Shown piece after piece: positions 22,096 through 33,500 of a DNA stretch of 64,000 bases. The DNA is from Paracyclopina nana (Eukaryota > Arthropoda > Copepoda > Cyclopoida > Cyclopettidae). Positions within the stretch are counted from its first letter, which is position 1. Each line of letters starts with the position of its first letter. The stretch is taken from contig JAGUCH010000006.1 in NCBI GenBank assembly GCA_019096065.1, positions 6,902,001 to 6,966,000 on the forward strand, given 5' to 3'. A program made the position numbers and the translations under genes. Under the pieces are notes generated by a model. It had not been told where the DNA came from. It saw nothing but the letters and a program-made list of their open reading frames with translations, and did no database searches.

Positions 22096-25000
22096 TTATT
22101 TTCTCGCGAATTTGGCCTTGTTCATTAATCCGTTGACTCTTGCAATTTCTCTGCCCGATTCGTAAATCTCCTCCAAATCTCCTTGGCCTTTCAGTTGAGC
22201 TCGGGCCAAAACTCGATCCATTTCGGCGCAGAGAGCGTCCAAAGCTTGCGCTTTTGCCTCCATTTCATGGGCATCAAATTGAGTCTGCCATTTTGGCGGA
22301 ATTCTCCTGTCCCGATCTGAAAAAAGGCCAATTGAGCCAAAAAGTGGAAAGTCAGCTGTCGAGTGGCGCTTCTTGCTACCTGTCCCATGCGGATTGTGCA
22401 GTTTGAAGGCCACTGCGCCGGCCTTTTGGCCTTTGGACCCTCTGAATTTTTCCATGGCCTTGAAGTCTTTGGCCTTTTGCAGCTCTCTGTCCACTTGAAT
22501 CAATTCAATTTGCCTTTTTCGCTCTGTTTGCCTTTTTACCGCGATTTGCCGCACTTTGGCAACGCTTGGACCGTTATAAGGCATTTTTACAGCTGCAAAA
22601 ATAAATTTAAATCTTATTTTACTATTTGAGTAAGTATCACATGATAAAATTAATTTTATCTTTAAAAAGTAGTTCACGTTAATTGATGATAAAGCTCTAT
22701 TTGTGAATGTGTTTTTTTTTGCGTTTTCTGTGTCTATTTCATGTTTTACAAGGGAGAATTTCAAGTTTTGAATGCGTATTTCATGTTTCTGATGGTGTAT
22801 ATTTATAGGGTGTATTTCATGTTTTGAGGGCGTATTTCATGCTATGAGAGTGTATTTCATGTTTTGAGGGTGTATTTCATGTGTTGAGGCTTTATTTCAT
22901 GTTTTAAGGTTGTATTTCATGTTTAAAGGGTGTGTTAACGATGTGTTTGAATATTTTTGTATTCGGAATTTCTATTCCAAGTTGGGAATGTTTAGTTCAT
23001 GGTTGGAATGTGTATTTCATGGTTTGAATGTGTATTTCATGGTTGGAATATGTATTTCATGGTTTGAATGTGTATTTCATGGTTGGAATGTGTATTTCAT
23101 GGTTGGAATGTGTATCTTATGGCTGGAAAGTGTATTTTATGGCTGGAATGTGTATTTCATAGTTGGAATGTGTATTTCATGGTTGGAATGTGTATTTCAT
23201 GATTGGAATGTGTATTTCTGGTTAGGAATGTATATTTCACGTTTGGAATGTGTATTTCATGGTTGGAATGTGTATTTCATGGTTGGAATGTGTATTTCAT
23301 GGTTGGGTTGTGTATTTCATGGTTGGAATGTGTATTTCATGGTTGGAATGTGTATTTCATGGTTGGAATGTGTATTTCATGGTTGGAATGTATCTTATGG
23401 CTGGAAAGTGTATTTTATGGCTGGAATGTGTATTTCATAGTTGGAATGTGTATTTCATGGTTGGAATGTGTATTTCATGATTGGAATGTGTATTTCTTGT
23501 TTGGAATGTGTATTTCATGTTTGGAATGTGTATTTCATGGTTGGAATGTGTATTTCATGGTTGGAATGTGTATTTCATGGTTGGGTTGTGTATTTCATGG
23601 TTGGAATGTGTATTTCATGGTTGGAATGTGTATTTCATGGTTGGAATGTGTATTTCATGGTTGGAATGTGTATCTTATGGCTGGAAAGTGTATTTTATGG
23701 CTGGAATGTGTATTTCATGGTTGGAATGTGTATTTCATGGTTGGAATGTGTATTTCATGGTTGGAATGTGAATTTCATGGTTGGAATGTGTATTTCATGG
23801 TTGGAATGTGTATTTCATGGTTGGGTTGTGTATTTCATGGTTGGAATGTGTATTTCATGGTTGGAAAGTGTATTTAACGGTTGGAATGTGTATTTCATGG
23901 TTGGAATGTGTATTTCATTGTTGGAATGTGTATTTCATGGTTTGAATGTGTATTTCATGGTTGGGTTGTGTATTTCATGGTTTGAATGTGTATTTCATGG
24001 TTGGAATGTGTATTTCATGGTTGGAATGTGTATTTCATGGTTGGAATGTGTATTTCATGGTTGTAATGTGTATTTCATGGTTGGAATGTGTATTTCATAG
24101 TTGGAATGTGTATTTCATGGTTGGAATGTGTATTTCATGGTTGGGTTGTGTATTTCATGGTTGGAATGTGTATTTCATGTTTGGAATGTGTATTTCATGG
24201 TTGGAATGTGTATTTCATGGTTGGAATGTGTATTTAATGGCTGGAATGTGTATTTTATGGCTGGAATGTGTATTTCATAGTTGGAATGTATTTCATGGTT
24301 GGAATGTGTATTTCATGATTGGAATGTGTATTTCTGGTTAGGAATGTATATTTCACGTTTGGAATGTGTATTTCATGTTTGGATTGTGTATTTCATGTTT
24401 GGAATGTGTATTTCATGGTTGGGTTGTGTATTTCATGGTTGGAATGTGTATTTCATGTTTGGAATGTGTATTTCATGGTTGGGTTGTGTATTTCATGGTT
24501 GGAATGTGTATCTTATGGCTGGAAAGTGTATTTTATGGCTGGAATGTGTATTTCATGGTTGGAATGTGTATTTCATGGTTGGAATGTATTTCATGGTTGG
24601 AATTTGAATTTCATGGTTGGAATGTGTATTTCATGGTTGGAATGTGTATTTCATGGTTGGAATGTGTATTTCATGGTTGGAATGTGTATTTCATGGATGG
24701 AAAGTGTATTTAACGGTTGGAATGTGTATTTCATGGTTGGAATGTGTATTTCATTGTTGGAATATGTATTTCATGGTTTGAATGTGTATTTCATGGTTGG
24801 GTTGTGTATTTCATGGTTGGAATGTGTATTTCATGTTTGGAATGTGTATTTCATGGTTGGAATGTGTATTTCATGGTTGGAATGTGTATTTCATGGTTGT
24901 AATGTGTATTTCATGGTTGGAATGTGTATTTCATGGTTGGAATGTGTATTTCATGGTTGGAATGTGTATTTCATGGTTGGAATGTGTATTTCATGGTTGG

Positions 25001-27464
25001 AATGTGTATTTCATGGTTGGGTTGTGTATTTCATGGTTGGAATGTGTATTTCATGGTTGGAATGTGTATTTCATGGTTGGAATTTGTATTTCATGGTTGG
25101 AATGTGTATTTCATGGTTGGAATGTGTATTTCATGGTTGGGTTGTGTATTTCATGGTTGGAATGTGTATTTCATGGATGGAAAGTGTATTTAACGGTTGG
25201 AATGTGTATTTCATGTTTGGAATGTGTATTTCATGTTTGGAATGTATATTTCATGGTTTGAATGTGTATTTCATGGTTGGGTTGTGTATTTCATGGTTGG
25301 AATGTGTATTTCATGTTTGGAATGTGTATTTCATGGTTGGGTTGTGTATTTCATGGTTGGAATGTGTATTTCATGTTTGGAATGTGTATTTCATGGTTGG
25401 AATGTGTATTTCATGGTTGGAATGTGTATTTCATGGTTGGAATGTGTATTTCATGGTTGGAATGTGTATTTCATGGTTGGAATGTGTATTTCATGGTTGG
25501 AATGTGTATTTCATGTTTTGAGAGTATTTGGATTAGTAAATATGAATTTTTGACTCACTTGGTCTGAAAATCTGATTGCGGTTCAGCTTTTCCTCAGTTT
25601 TTGGCCATTTGACAGGTTTTTTCGCAAGATGATATGTCAATTCACTTTTTCCCGCACTTTTTGGTTTGAATTCCAATTTAGCAGGATTTCCGTGAAATTG
25701 GACCACTTTCAAGCTGGGAATTTTCCTGAGAACCCGCGGCATTTTTATGAACGCGTTATTCTGCAGCAAAAGTGTATGCAAACGGAATGGTGTCCACATT
25801 TCTGGGGCAACTTCACCCTGGATTTTATCAGCTGACTTAATTGATGAGTTGTCCAAACTTATGCAAAGCTTAGTTTTCTGACTTGACCTGAAAAAATGCA
25901 ATTCATTTTTATAATCATCTTTTAATAATTGGCTTTTTTCTCAGTTTTCCAATTGACTCTGTTTTAGCTGAATTTTAGCTCAGTTTTTGAGTCTCAGTAC
26001 TTCAGGCTAATGATTTTAAAAACTGAGTTTAAAACTGAGCTAAAATTGAGCTGAAACTAAGTCAATTGAAAAAAATGAGGAAAAAGTCAAAAAGAGACTG
26101 ATCTACTAAGACTCAGCTATTTAGATTTGATCTTCTGAGACTCAGTTACTGAGAATCATATACTGATACTCAGCTACTGAGAATCATTAACTGAGGCTTC
26201 AGACTCAACAATTGAGACCCAACTATTGAGACCCAACTAATGAGACTCCACTACTGAGACTCCACTACTGAGACTCCACTACTGAGACTCCACTACTGAG
26301 ACTCAACTACTGAGACTCAACTACTGAGACTCAACTACTGAGACTCAACTACTGAGACTCAACTACTGAGACTCAACTACTGAGACTCAACTACTGAGAC
26401 TCAACTACTGAGACTCAACTACTGAGACTCAACTACTGAGACTCAACTACTGAGACTCAACTACTGAGACTCAACTACTGAGACTCAACTACTGAGACTC
26501 AACTACTGAGACTCAGCTACTTCAGCAATTGATACTTATGTACTGAGACTCACTAAATGAGACAACTACAAAGACTCAGCTACTGTCAGTTCTTGATACT
26601 CATCTTCATGAGACTCAACAACTGAGAATCATCTAATCAGACTCAGCTACTGAGACTCACTAAATGAGACTCACTTAAGTAGACTCACTTAATGAAACTA
26701 AAGTACTGAGACTCACTTAATGAGACTCACTTAATTACACTCAAAAACTGAGAATGACTTATTTAGTCTCAACTACTGAGACTCACTTAATTAGTCTCAA
26801 CTACTGAGACTCACTTAATGAGACTCAACTACTGAGACTCACTCAATTAGACTCAGCAACTGAGACTCACTTAATTAGTCTCAACTACTGAGACTCACTT
26901 AATGAGACTCACTTAATGAGACTCAGTTAATGAGACTCACTATATGAGACTCACTTAATGAGACTCACTTAATGAGACTCACTTAATGAGACTCACTTAA
27001 TGAGACTCACTTAATGAGACTCACTTAATGAGACTCACTTAATGAGACTCACTTAATGAGACTCACTTAATGAGACTCACTTAATGAGACTCACTTAATT
27101 AGACTCACTTAATTAAACTCACTATTGAGACTTACTTTATTAGACTCAACTACTGAGACTCACGTAATGAGATTCATAACTTAGATATTAAAACTGAGAC
27201 TCGAAATGGGGCTTACTCTTGTCCGGGCAGTTCAGTGGGCAACTCGGACAAAAAGTTGTCTCTCAAATCCAGCCAAACGAGGCCGGAAAATTGCTTGAAG
27301 AAGTCCGTTGGGAGGAGAGTGAGGCGGTTCCTGTTCAAGTAGAGATGAGTGATCAAATAGGGCAAAACTGGGAGGCTGAGCTGGGTCAAATTTCGATCCG
27401 ACATGTCCAGTGGAACATCCCTGTTCTCCCTTTCTCTGGCAAAAGCTGCTGCTTTTTCTGCCAT
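22096..27464 (-). CDS. LRRC27-like leucine-rich repeat protein
   Basis: Three exons, 27464-27217, 25887-25559 and 22592-22096, join with matching phases (2, then 1) and give a 357-residue reading ending in a stop. Exon 1 has LRRs (ITHLYLNRNRLTLLP and LVWLDLRDNFLSELP). Exon 2 adds LHTLLLQNNAFIKMP and LKVVQFHGNPAKLEF. Exon 3 is charged and helical, probably coiled-coil (VAKVRQIAVKRQTERKRQIE), with LEEIYESGREIA near the end. The LRR pattern, with WLDLR followed by a LLLxxN repeat, resembles LRRC27, whose function is poorly known. Exon 3 also contains its own ATG (MPYNGPSV) and could be a separate gene, but the phase match and the absence of another stop favour one gene. Introns of 1.3 and 3.0 kb are filled by 14-bp and 18-bp arrays. 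Confidence 0.6.
22780..25520. repeat. 18-bp minisatellite, about 140 copies, in an intron
   Basis: The consensus is TGTATTTCATGGTTGGAA. A degenerate leader (22.78-22.93 kb) has TGTATTTCATGTTTTGAGG units. Variants such as TATCTTATGGCTGGAAAG recur at 23109, 23392, 23668 and 24512, so blocks of about 280 bp were duplicated as higher-order units. Because 18 is a multiple of three, open frames of up to 400 codons appear in all three forward frames. They are not genes. Confidence 0.95.
25938..26080. repeat. Long imperfect inverted repeat beside an array
   Basis: Arms of about 50 bp, each containing CAATTGACT and ATTTTAGCTCAGTTTT (or the complement), face each other across about 40 bp. A transcript would fold into a long hairpin. 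It sits in the first intron of the LRRC27-like gene, next to the 14-bp array. Confidence 0.6.
26100..27190. repeat. 14-bp minisatellite with two sub-families
   Basis: The left half is mainly TACTGAGACTCAAC (26.22-26.51 kb). The right half is mainly ACTTAATGAGACTC (26.64-27.11 kb). Both share GAGACTCA and grade into each other through mixed units. The array lies in the first intron of the LRRC27-like gene. Confidence 0.95.
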
Positions 27465-27714
27465 TCTGATGCCAATTTATTGATCAAATTTTGGAAGAAA
27501 GCTTTTATGGCACTTTTGCTGTTTATGGTGTGTTCACGTGTGTTTGCAGGTAGAGAAATGGAATGGAGGCTTAAAAGCAGACCTCAGAGGACATATTAAA
27601 AATTAAGCCATTGATTGCAGCACAAATAGCAAGATATGGCCTTTTTTGAAATCTTTTCCCAAGGTTCTATTTTGGCCCTTTTAAATTACACTATAGTTCT
27701 AGAGTAACAAGGTT
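27465..27714. other. Short spacer 5' of the LRRC27-like gene
   Basis: This should hold the 5'UTR and promoter of the minus-strand LRR gene. No specific element is visible. Confidence 0.3.
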
Positions 27715-28515
27715 CGCAACTTTCAAGGTTCGCAACTTTCAAGGTTCGCAACTTTCAAGGTTCGCAACTTTCAAGGTTCTTAAGTGTCAAGGTTATTAGT
27801 TTTTAAGCTGCTTCATTTGCAAGGTTCTTAAGTTTCAAGGTTCTTAAGTTTCAAGGTTCTTAAGTTTCAAGGTTCTTAAGTTTCAAGGTTCTTAACTTTC
27901 AAGGTTCTTAACTTTCAAGGTTCTTAACTTTCAAGGTTCTTAACTTTCAAGGTTCTTAACTTTCAAGGTTCTTAACTTTCAAGGTTCGCAACTTTCAAGG
28001 TTATCAATTTTTAAGCTGCTTCAGTTGCAAGGTTCTTACTTTCTAGGTTCTTAAATAATTCTGTATTTGCAAGGTTTTTATTTTCCAGGTTCTTAATCTG
28101 CAAGGTCAAAATTCTTCATTTACAAGGTTCGTATTTTGTAAGGTTTTAAATTCACAAGGATCATATTTTGCAATGAGCTTATTTTCTTTGTTCTTTATTT
28201 GCAAGGTTCTTAATTTTGAAGGTTTTTATTTTAAAGGTTCTAAATCTGCAAGGTCAAAATTCTTCATTTACAAGGTTCGTAATATGTAAGGTTTTCAATT
28301 CACAAGGATCATTGTTTGCATTGAGCTTATTTTCTTTGTTCTTAAAATTGCAAGGTTCTTCTTGGCAAGGTTACGAATTTGCAAGGTTCATATTATGCCT
28401 GGACCTTATCTTGAATGGTTCTCTAATAACAAGGTACTTCAATTGTATAGTGCTTAATATGAGAGTTTCTTAATCTGCAAGGTTCTTGAATTGATGAATT
28501 TGCAAGGTTCTTTAT
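27715..28515. repeat. 16-bp minisatellite AAGGTTCTTAACTTTC
   Basis: A regular core (27.72-28.0 kb) has AAGGTTCGCAACTTTC and AAGGTTCTTAACTTTC units. It decays into loosely spaced AAGGTTCTTAATTTGC units to about 28.5 kb, including a partly duplicated segment (near 28.08 and 28.24 kb). It lies between the LRRC27-like gene and the neuropeptide gene. Confidence 0.9.
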
Positions 28516-29360
28516 TGAAGTAGTCAATCCTAATTTGGCTTTCTTAGCCAAGGTCAAAATTAATTGTACTTTCAAATGTCATGAAAAATTTGTCAAACCA
28601 TGTTTTAAGAAAAACTCATAATTAGCACATTCTAGTGTTAAATGTGCTTTAATGGTGGGGAAAACCATGAGATCCCATGGGGAAAAGTAGCTCTTGTCAT
28701 GAAACCTTGCTTTCTTTTCACCCAACCGCGATTCGGAGCGCAAAGGCCGGTTAAGCCAGCCTTTAAAAGGCCGTTGAGGTTGAAAATGGTAAGCAGTCTT
28801 TCAAGTGTTGTCAACAATTGCTGGTAATCATTTATTATTTGTAACTTTTTTGGAAAAACTTACAATTCTCATAATTAAATCTTGACTTAAAATATTAAAG
28901 ATGTAAACTTTTTTCATGAACTCCTCCTAACTTCAAAATAAAGTCTAATTGAAGTCTTAAACTATATTTTAAGAAGAAACTTAGCATTGAGTCTATTAAA
29001 GGCTCCAAAATTTCAAGGTTTTTTTCAAGGTTCTTAATTTTTAGGTTCTTAATTTACAGGATTCTTTGACAAGTTTTTTTAAATTTGCAAGGATCTCAGT
29101 TTCCAAAGATTCTTATTTTTATTTCTCAAATTAAACTTATCTTTAAGCTTAAATTAAGTTCTACATAATATTTTTACCAAATGAAAGCTTAAGAAACACT
29201 CAAGTTTTTCATTTTGAAAAAAACATTTTTAGCATATTATGCCATTTTGGAAGAAAAACAGGCTAAATAATTGAGGAGCCCAAAATTGGCTTGTATTGAA
29301 AAACTATAACATTAATTGAGTTCATGGTTAACCAAGCATAATATTTCTTCTCCTTTTCAG
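28516..29360. other. Upstream region and possible first exon of the EFLamide gene
   Basis: A TTTAAAAGG box near 28763 is followed by an ATG placed directly at a donor (AAAATG|GTAAGC near 28787). A good acceptor, TCTCCTTTTCAG, ends at 29360. Together they suggest a 5' exon and an intron of about 570 bp. The rest is AT-rich with stray AAGGTTCTTAA units. Confidence 0.35.
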
Positions 29361-29391
29361 GCAATGATGTTCACTTTTGAACCTAGTCATT

Positions 29392-30407
29392 ATGCATATG
29401 CATGGATTGTTATGTTATATATTTCATTTGCTCCCTTGCTGCAAAGGTAATGATTCATGGAAAAACTTACCTTTAATGTATTCTAATTGGATCTATGACA
29501 CAGGAGATGACAGTGGATTCTTCATGGATAATGGCCAGAATTCGCTTTTAGAGGATTTGTGGCTGGATTCCCTGAAAAAACACCCAGGGTCAGAGTTCCA
29601 GGGCAAACGCATTCCAGGATCAGAGTTCCTGGGTAAACGTATTCCTGGATCAGAGTTCCTGGGTAAACGCATTCCAGGGTCAGAGTTCCTGGGTAAACGC
29701 TTCTCAGGATCAGAGTTCCTGGGTAAACGCATCCATAGACCAGAGTTCCTGGGTAAACTCTTTTCTGGATCCGAGTTCCAGGGAAAACAGATTCCTGGAT
29801 CAGACTTCCTGGGGAAACGCTTCTCAGGTTCAGAGTTCCTGGGTAAACCCTTTTCTGGATCAGACTTCCAGGGCAAACGCATTCCTGGATCAGAGCTCAT
29901 GTGGAAACGCACTCCAGGTTCAGAGTTCCTAGGTAAACGCATCCAAGGATCAGAGTTCCTGGGTAAACGCATCCAAGGATCAGAGTTCCTTGGTAAACGC
30001 ATCCAAGGATCAGAGTTCCTGGGTAAACGCATCCAAGGATCAGAGTTCCTGGGTAAACGCCTAGATGGATCAGAGTTCCTTGGCAAACGCATTTCAGGAT
30101 CAGAGCTCATGTGGAAACGCACTCCAGGTTCAGAATTCCTAGGAAGCGCACACCTGGATCAGAGTTCCTGGGTAAACACGTCCAAGGATCAGAGTTCCTG
30201 GGAAAACGCCTAGATGGATCAGAGTTCCTTGGCAAACGCATTTCAGGATCAGAGTTCCTGGGTAAAAGAACCAATGATTTGGCCCAAGATGAAGAACATT
30301 CTAAAGACATATACAAAATGCCTCAGCGAAGATCTTTGGAAGAGCCAATGCCTTACTTCCAGAACTCGGACAGGTCTGAGTTCATGAACTTGCACAACTT
30401 ATCCTAA
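29392..30407 (+). CDS. EFLamide (GSEFLamide) neuropeptide precursor
   Basis: The precursor has about 23 tandem 10-residue units of the form xxGSEFLGKR. Cleavage at KR and conversion of the C-terminal Gly would release xxGSEFL-amide peptides. About 14 units are fully canonical, with IPGSEFL and IQGSEFL most frequent. Variants include GSEFQG, GSDFLG, a unit lacking KR (PEFLGKL) and two GSELMWKR units that lack the amidating Gly. A one-base deficit near 30140 puts the last four units and the tail (TNDLAQDEEHSKDIYKMPQR) in another frame. Clean units on both sides suggest a recent indel or an assembly error. Two N-termini are possible. One is ATG 29392 with hydrophobic GLLCYIFHLLPCC. The other is a spliced start, with exon 29361-29446 coding AYAWIVMLYISFAPLLQ joined to 29514. 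GSEFLamide is an arthropod peptide family related to TRH/EFLGamide. Confidence 0.85.
29580..30270 (+). repeat. Coding 30-bp tandem array in the neuropeptide gene
   Basis: About 23 units of GGATCAGAGTTCCTGGGTAA plus ten more bases occur in tandem. Units near 29.94-30.06 kb are almost identical, which implies recent expansion or homogenisation. Two copies carry the same linked change (CTCATGTGG for TTCCTGGGT), so one was probably copied from the other within a larger block. Confidence 0.9.
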
Positions 30408-30546
30408 GCAACCATCAACATTGTTGAGTTGTCATAATTAATCGATCCCTCATCTGTTGCCCAGAGGAGGAGGAGGCAACAAATGAGGGTGACTTAACCT
30501 GTTCTTATAGCAGTAAAGCAATATATATATTATCTATTCATAAGTA

Positions 30547-33500
30547 TTAAAGCAAAAATTCATTGTCACTGATGAGTTCACCTTGCTCCACACATTGTTC
30601 AATCCAATCCGGATTGACAATTTTAAACTTGGCCTTTAGGAGCCTTCGCTGGGCCTTCGCGACACTCGAGTCAAGGCCAGATATCACATAATAGGCCAAT
30701 CCAGGCTCCACTTCAGCCTTTATTTGACCACCAAAGAATTCAAACATCAATTTGACCAATTGGAGGCCTTCATCAAAGAAAGCGGTCAAAGGCCTAAAAA
30801 GGCCAAATTTGGTCAGGTTGTGTTCGTGTTCAAAGTCAGCCATTTCCATTTGACTAATTGGCCTTGCTTGGCCTTGCAGTTTCACCTGTTCCATGGAGAA
30901 CTTGAGAGATTCCACTGTGGCTCGAAGGCCAAAGCCGTCTCCAAATTTGTCGTAATTGGCCTTGAAGGCTTCGAGTGTGTCCTCAGTGGCCCAGACCATG
31001 TCTGATGGCCTCAAAGGCCTGAAAAGGCCATCTGATAGCCAATCAGCCTTGATGACATTACAAATGCCTGATTTGACCACGTTTTTGGCCTTCAATGTGT
31101 TGGCAGTTTGAACAAAGGCCCAAGTGTGGCCTTTGAGGACATTTTGCTCCACAATCCCACCATGCTCAACAATGGTCTTCTCCAGTTTGGCCTTTAAATC
31201 CGAATGAGCTCTGCTGGCCTCCACAACCAACACCTTATCGGTTAAGGCCTTTGAAATGGCCTTGATTTGAGCAAGGCCAGACACCGGTTGGTAAATGGGG
31301 TCAACTGAAAGCGAAGGCTTGGTTATCGATACCTTTCTTCGCTTGGCATTCGAGCCTTCATCATTTGGATCCAGATGTCTTTTCGACAATTTGCCCTCAT
31401 TGGTGGCCTTCAAGGCCTCTAAATCTGCCAAGGTCATACAATCAGACCAGCTTTTGTCATGGCGAATGCTCAAAACACGAGGGAACCTATTTGAAAATTT
31501 AAACAATTAAACAATTTAAACCATAGGTAATCATGGCAAGCACAATTTTAATTTGCCAATGTTCAAATTTGTATGGCTCATAGCTGCTGAACATTCATCG
31601 AAATCACTAGTTTTTCTTAAATAATAAATGGCGATGGCATTATAAAATAAAACCAAAATGATGAAAGTTTGAGCAAAAAAAGTTGGCTTTTAATTTGATT
31701 TATATATTATACTAATGTACAAAAAAGTATGTACATTAGCAGTTAGAAACTTGTTAGCTTTTCATAAAAACTAGTCATTCGAACAAATTCAAGTCATCTT
31801 GGTTACATCAATATTTGCACGATGGCAGATTAAAATTGTTCTTTGCATGATTTATAATGAAAAAAGTTGTAAAAATACCTCAATGTGCAACCAACATCGT
31901 AAGTATCGCTTCTAACAATTTCAGCCGCTCGAATCTCCAGAATGACAGAACTCCTAGGATCCACAATCAAATCAGGTCTTTCTTTTCCATACTTGACAAT
32001 CGACAAAGGCTTCTTCAAATACTTCAATTTCTTAGCCAGATCAAATAGATCCTTGTGACTCACTCCAGATCCAACCCTGGTGAATGATCGAAAGGTATCT
32101 CCATCCTTGATGCCGCATAAAAAGTGACTTGGGACTTGAACCTTTTGCCCCGATGAGTGATAAGCACCTAGTACAACCAAGTCACAGGTGTCAGTCAAAT
32201 TAAGGCAATATTCTGGCTTAACTTTGATCCACCCAGATTTGGACCGACTTCCAGGCTTGTAAATCGAATCCGGATCCTTGATCATGATTCCTTCATCGCG
32301 AAGATCAATGGCTTTATTAAGGGCTTCAATCACGTCAGCCTTTGTCGAGGCTGTGACATTATGAGCAAAATGAACTCTCCCTGAAACACATCAATACAAT
32401 TCAAAATAGCATTTATGAATATTTTGAAACGATACTTTACTTTTAAAAGCAAATTCAAGCTGATTGTCAATAATTAGTTGGGATTTTCTACAAATCAAAT
32501 GCTTGATTGTTCAACTTGCCATAATTTTGGATCACTCAAAAGCCTTTTTTATCAGCAAACTTTGATTTGAATTACCGGGTATTTCTTGAGGAATGGCTTT
32601 GCGCAGAATTTCGATTCTTTCAGAAAGTCTCTTGTTTGTCAAGACTTGACCGTTCAAGTAGACAATGTCATAAACATAGAGACATTGTTGGTACACCGGA
32701 TCATTTTCTTTCAGTTGACGTATGTTCATTTGTTCGCCCTTTTGAGTCAGCGTCCCAAGTTGTTTGTTGAATGGACAAATTTCTCCATCGAGGATCACAG
32801 ACTGAACATCTGGCGCCAAAGCCTGCTCGATGAACTGAGCAAATTTGGAAGTGTCTTCCGGATTGGCTCCAAAGTCATCAGTGAAATCATGAAGATTCCT
32901 TGAATAAAACCTGAAAGTTGTCGTAATCAATCAATGATCAAAAAGGCTTGAAAGTGATGTGACATTGCATAATGTTGCACCAAAAAGACAATTGATTGAT
33001 GAAAATCATGACTAATACAAACAAATTTGCTTAAAATGGCTTGATGTACTGTGATGTTGGATAGTAATCTCAAACAGCGTAAACAATTTTACATTTACTT
33101 TACCCACCTGTAAGCCTTATTTTGGTCTCGATGAGCCAACATTCTCTCTCCATCGTATTTGACTTCAATATAGAAAGGCTTTTGACCCATTTGACCTTCA
33201 ATCTGGTCAATGGGCACGTTTTCAGCCAACATTGGCTTGAAGGCTGTGAAAAGGCTGATTTCAATTTCGTGAAGCCTTACTCGAGGATTTTTCAAGGCAA
33301 GGCAAACCTTCCTGAGGTTGGCATTGGAGTCAAACATCTCCTTGGCATCTTGGTGTAGGCAATGAAGGATCACATTTGGGCCAAGCCCTGCCAATTTGAT
33401 GTCCTTCAAAATTATGCGAACAAGCCACTTGATCATGATTGCATCCATCTTGCGAAACATCTCCATCAGAATATCATTCACGCCTTTCTTCTGAGCATTT

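Noticed and set aside
22910-25567. Long overlapping open frames with CISWLECVFHGWNVYF-type repeats
   Set aside because: They arise because an 18-bp array without stops keeps all three forward frames open. There is no start context, no splice sites and no unique sequence.
29493-30316. Minus-strand frames with LPRNSDPxMR repeats over the neuropeptide gene
   Set aside because: They are the antisense shadow of the 30-bp coding array. The plus strand has the dibasic sites, amidation signals and a family match.
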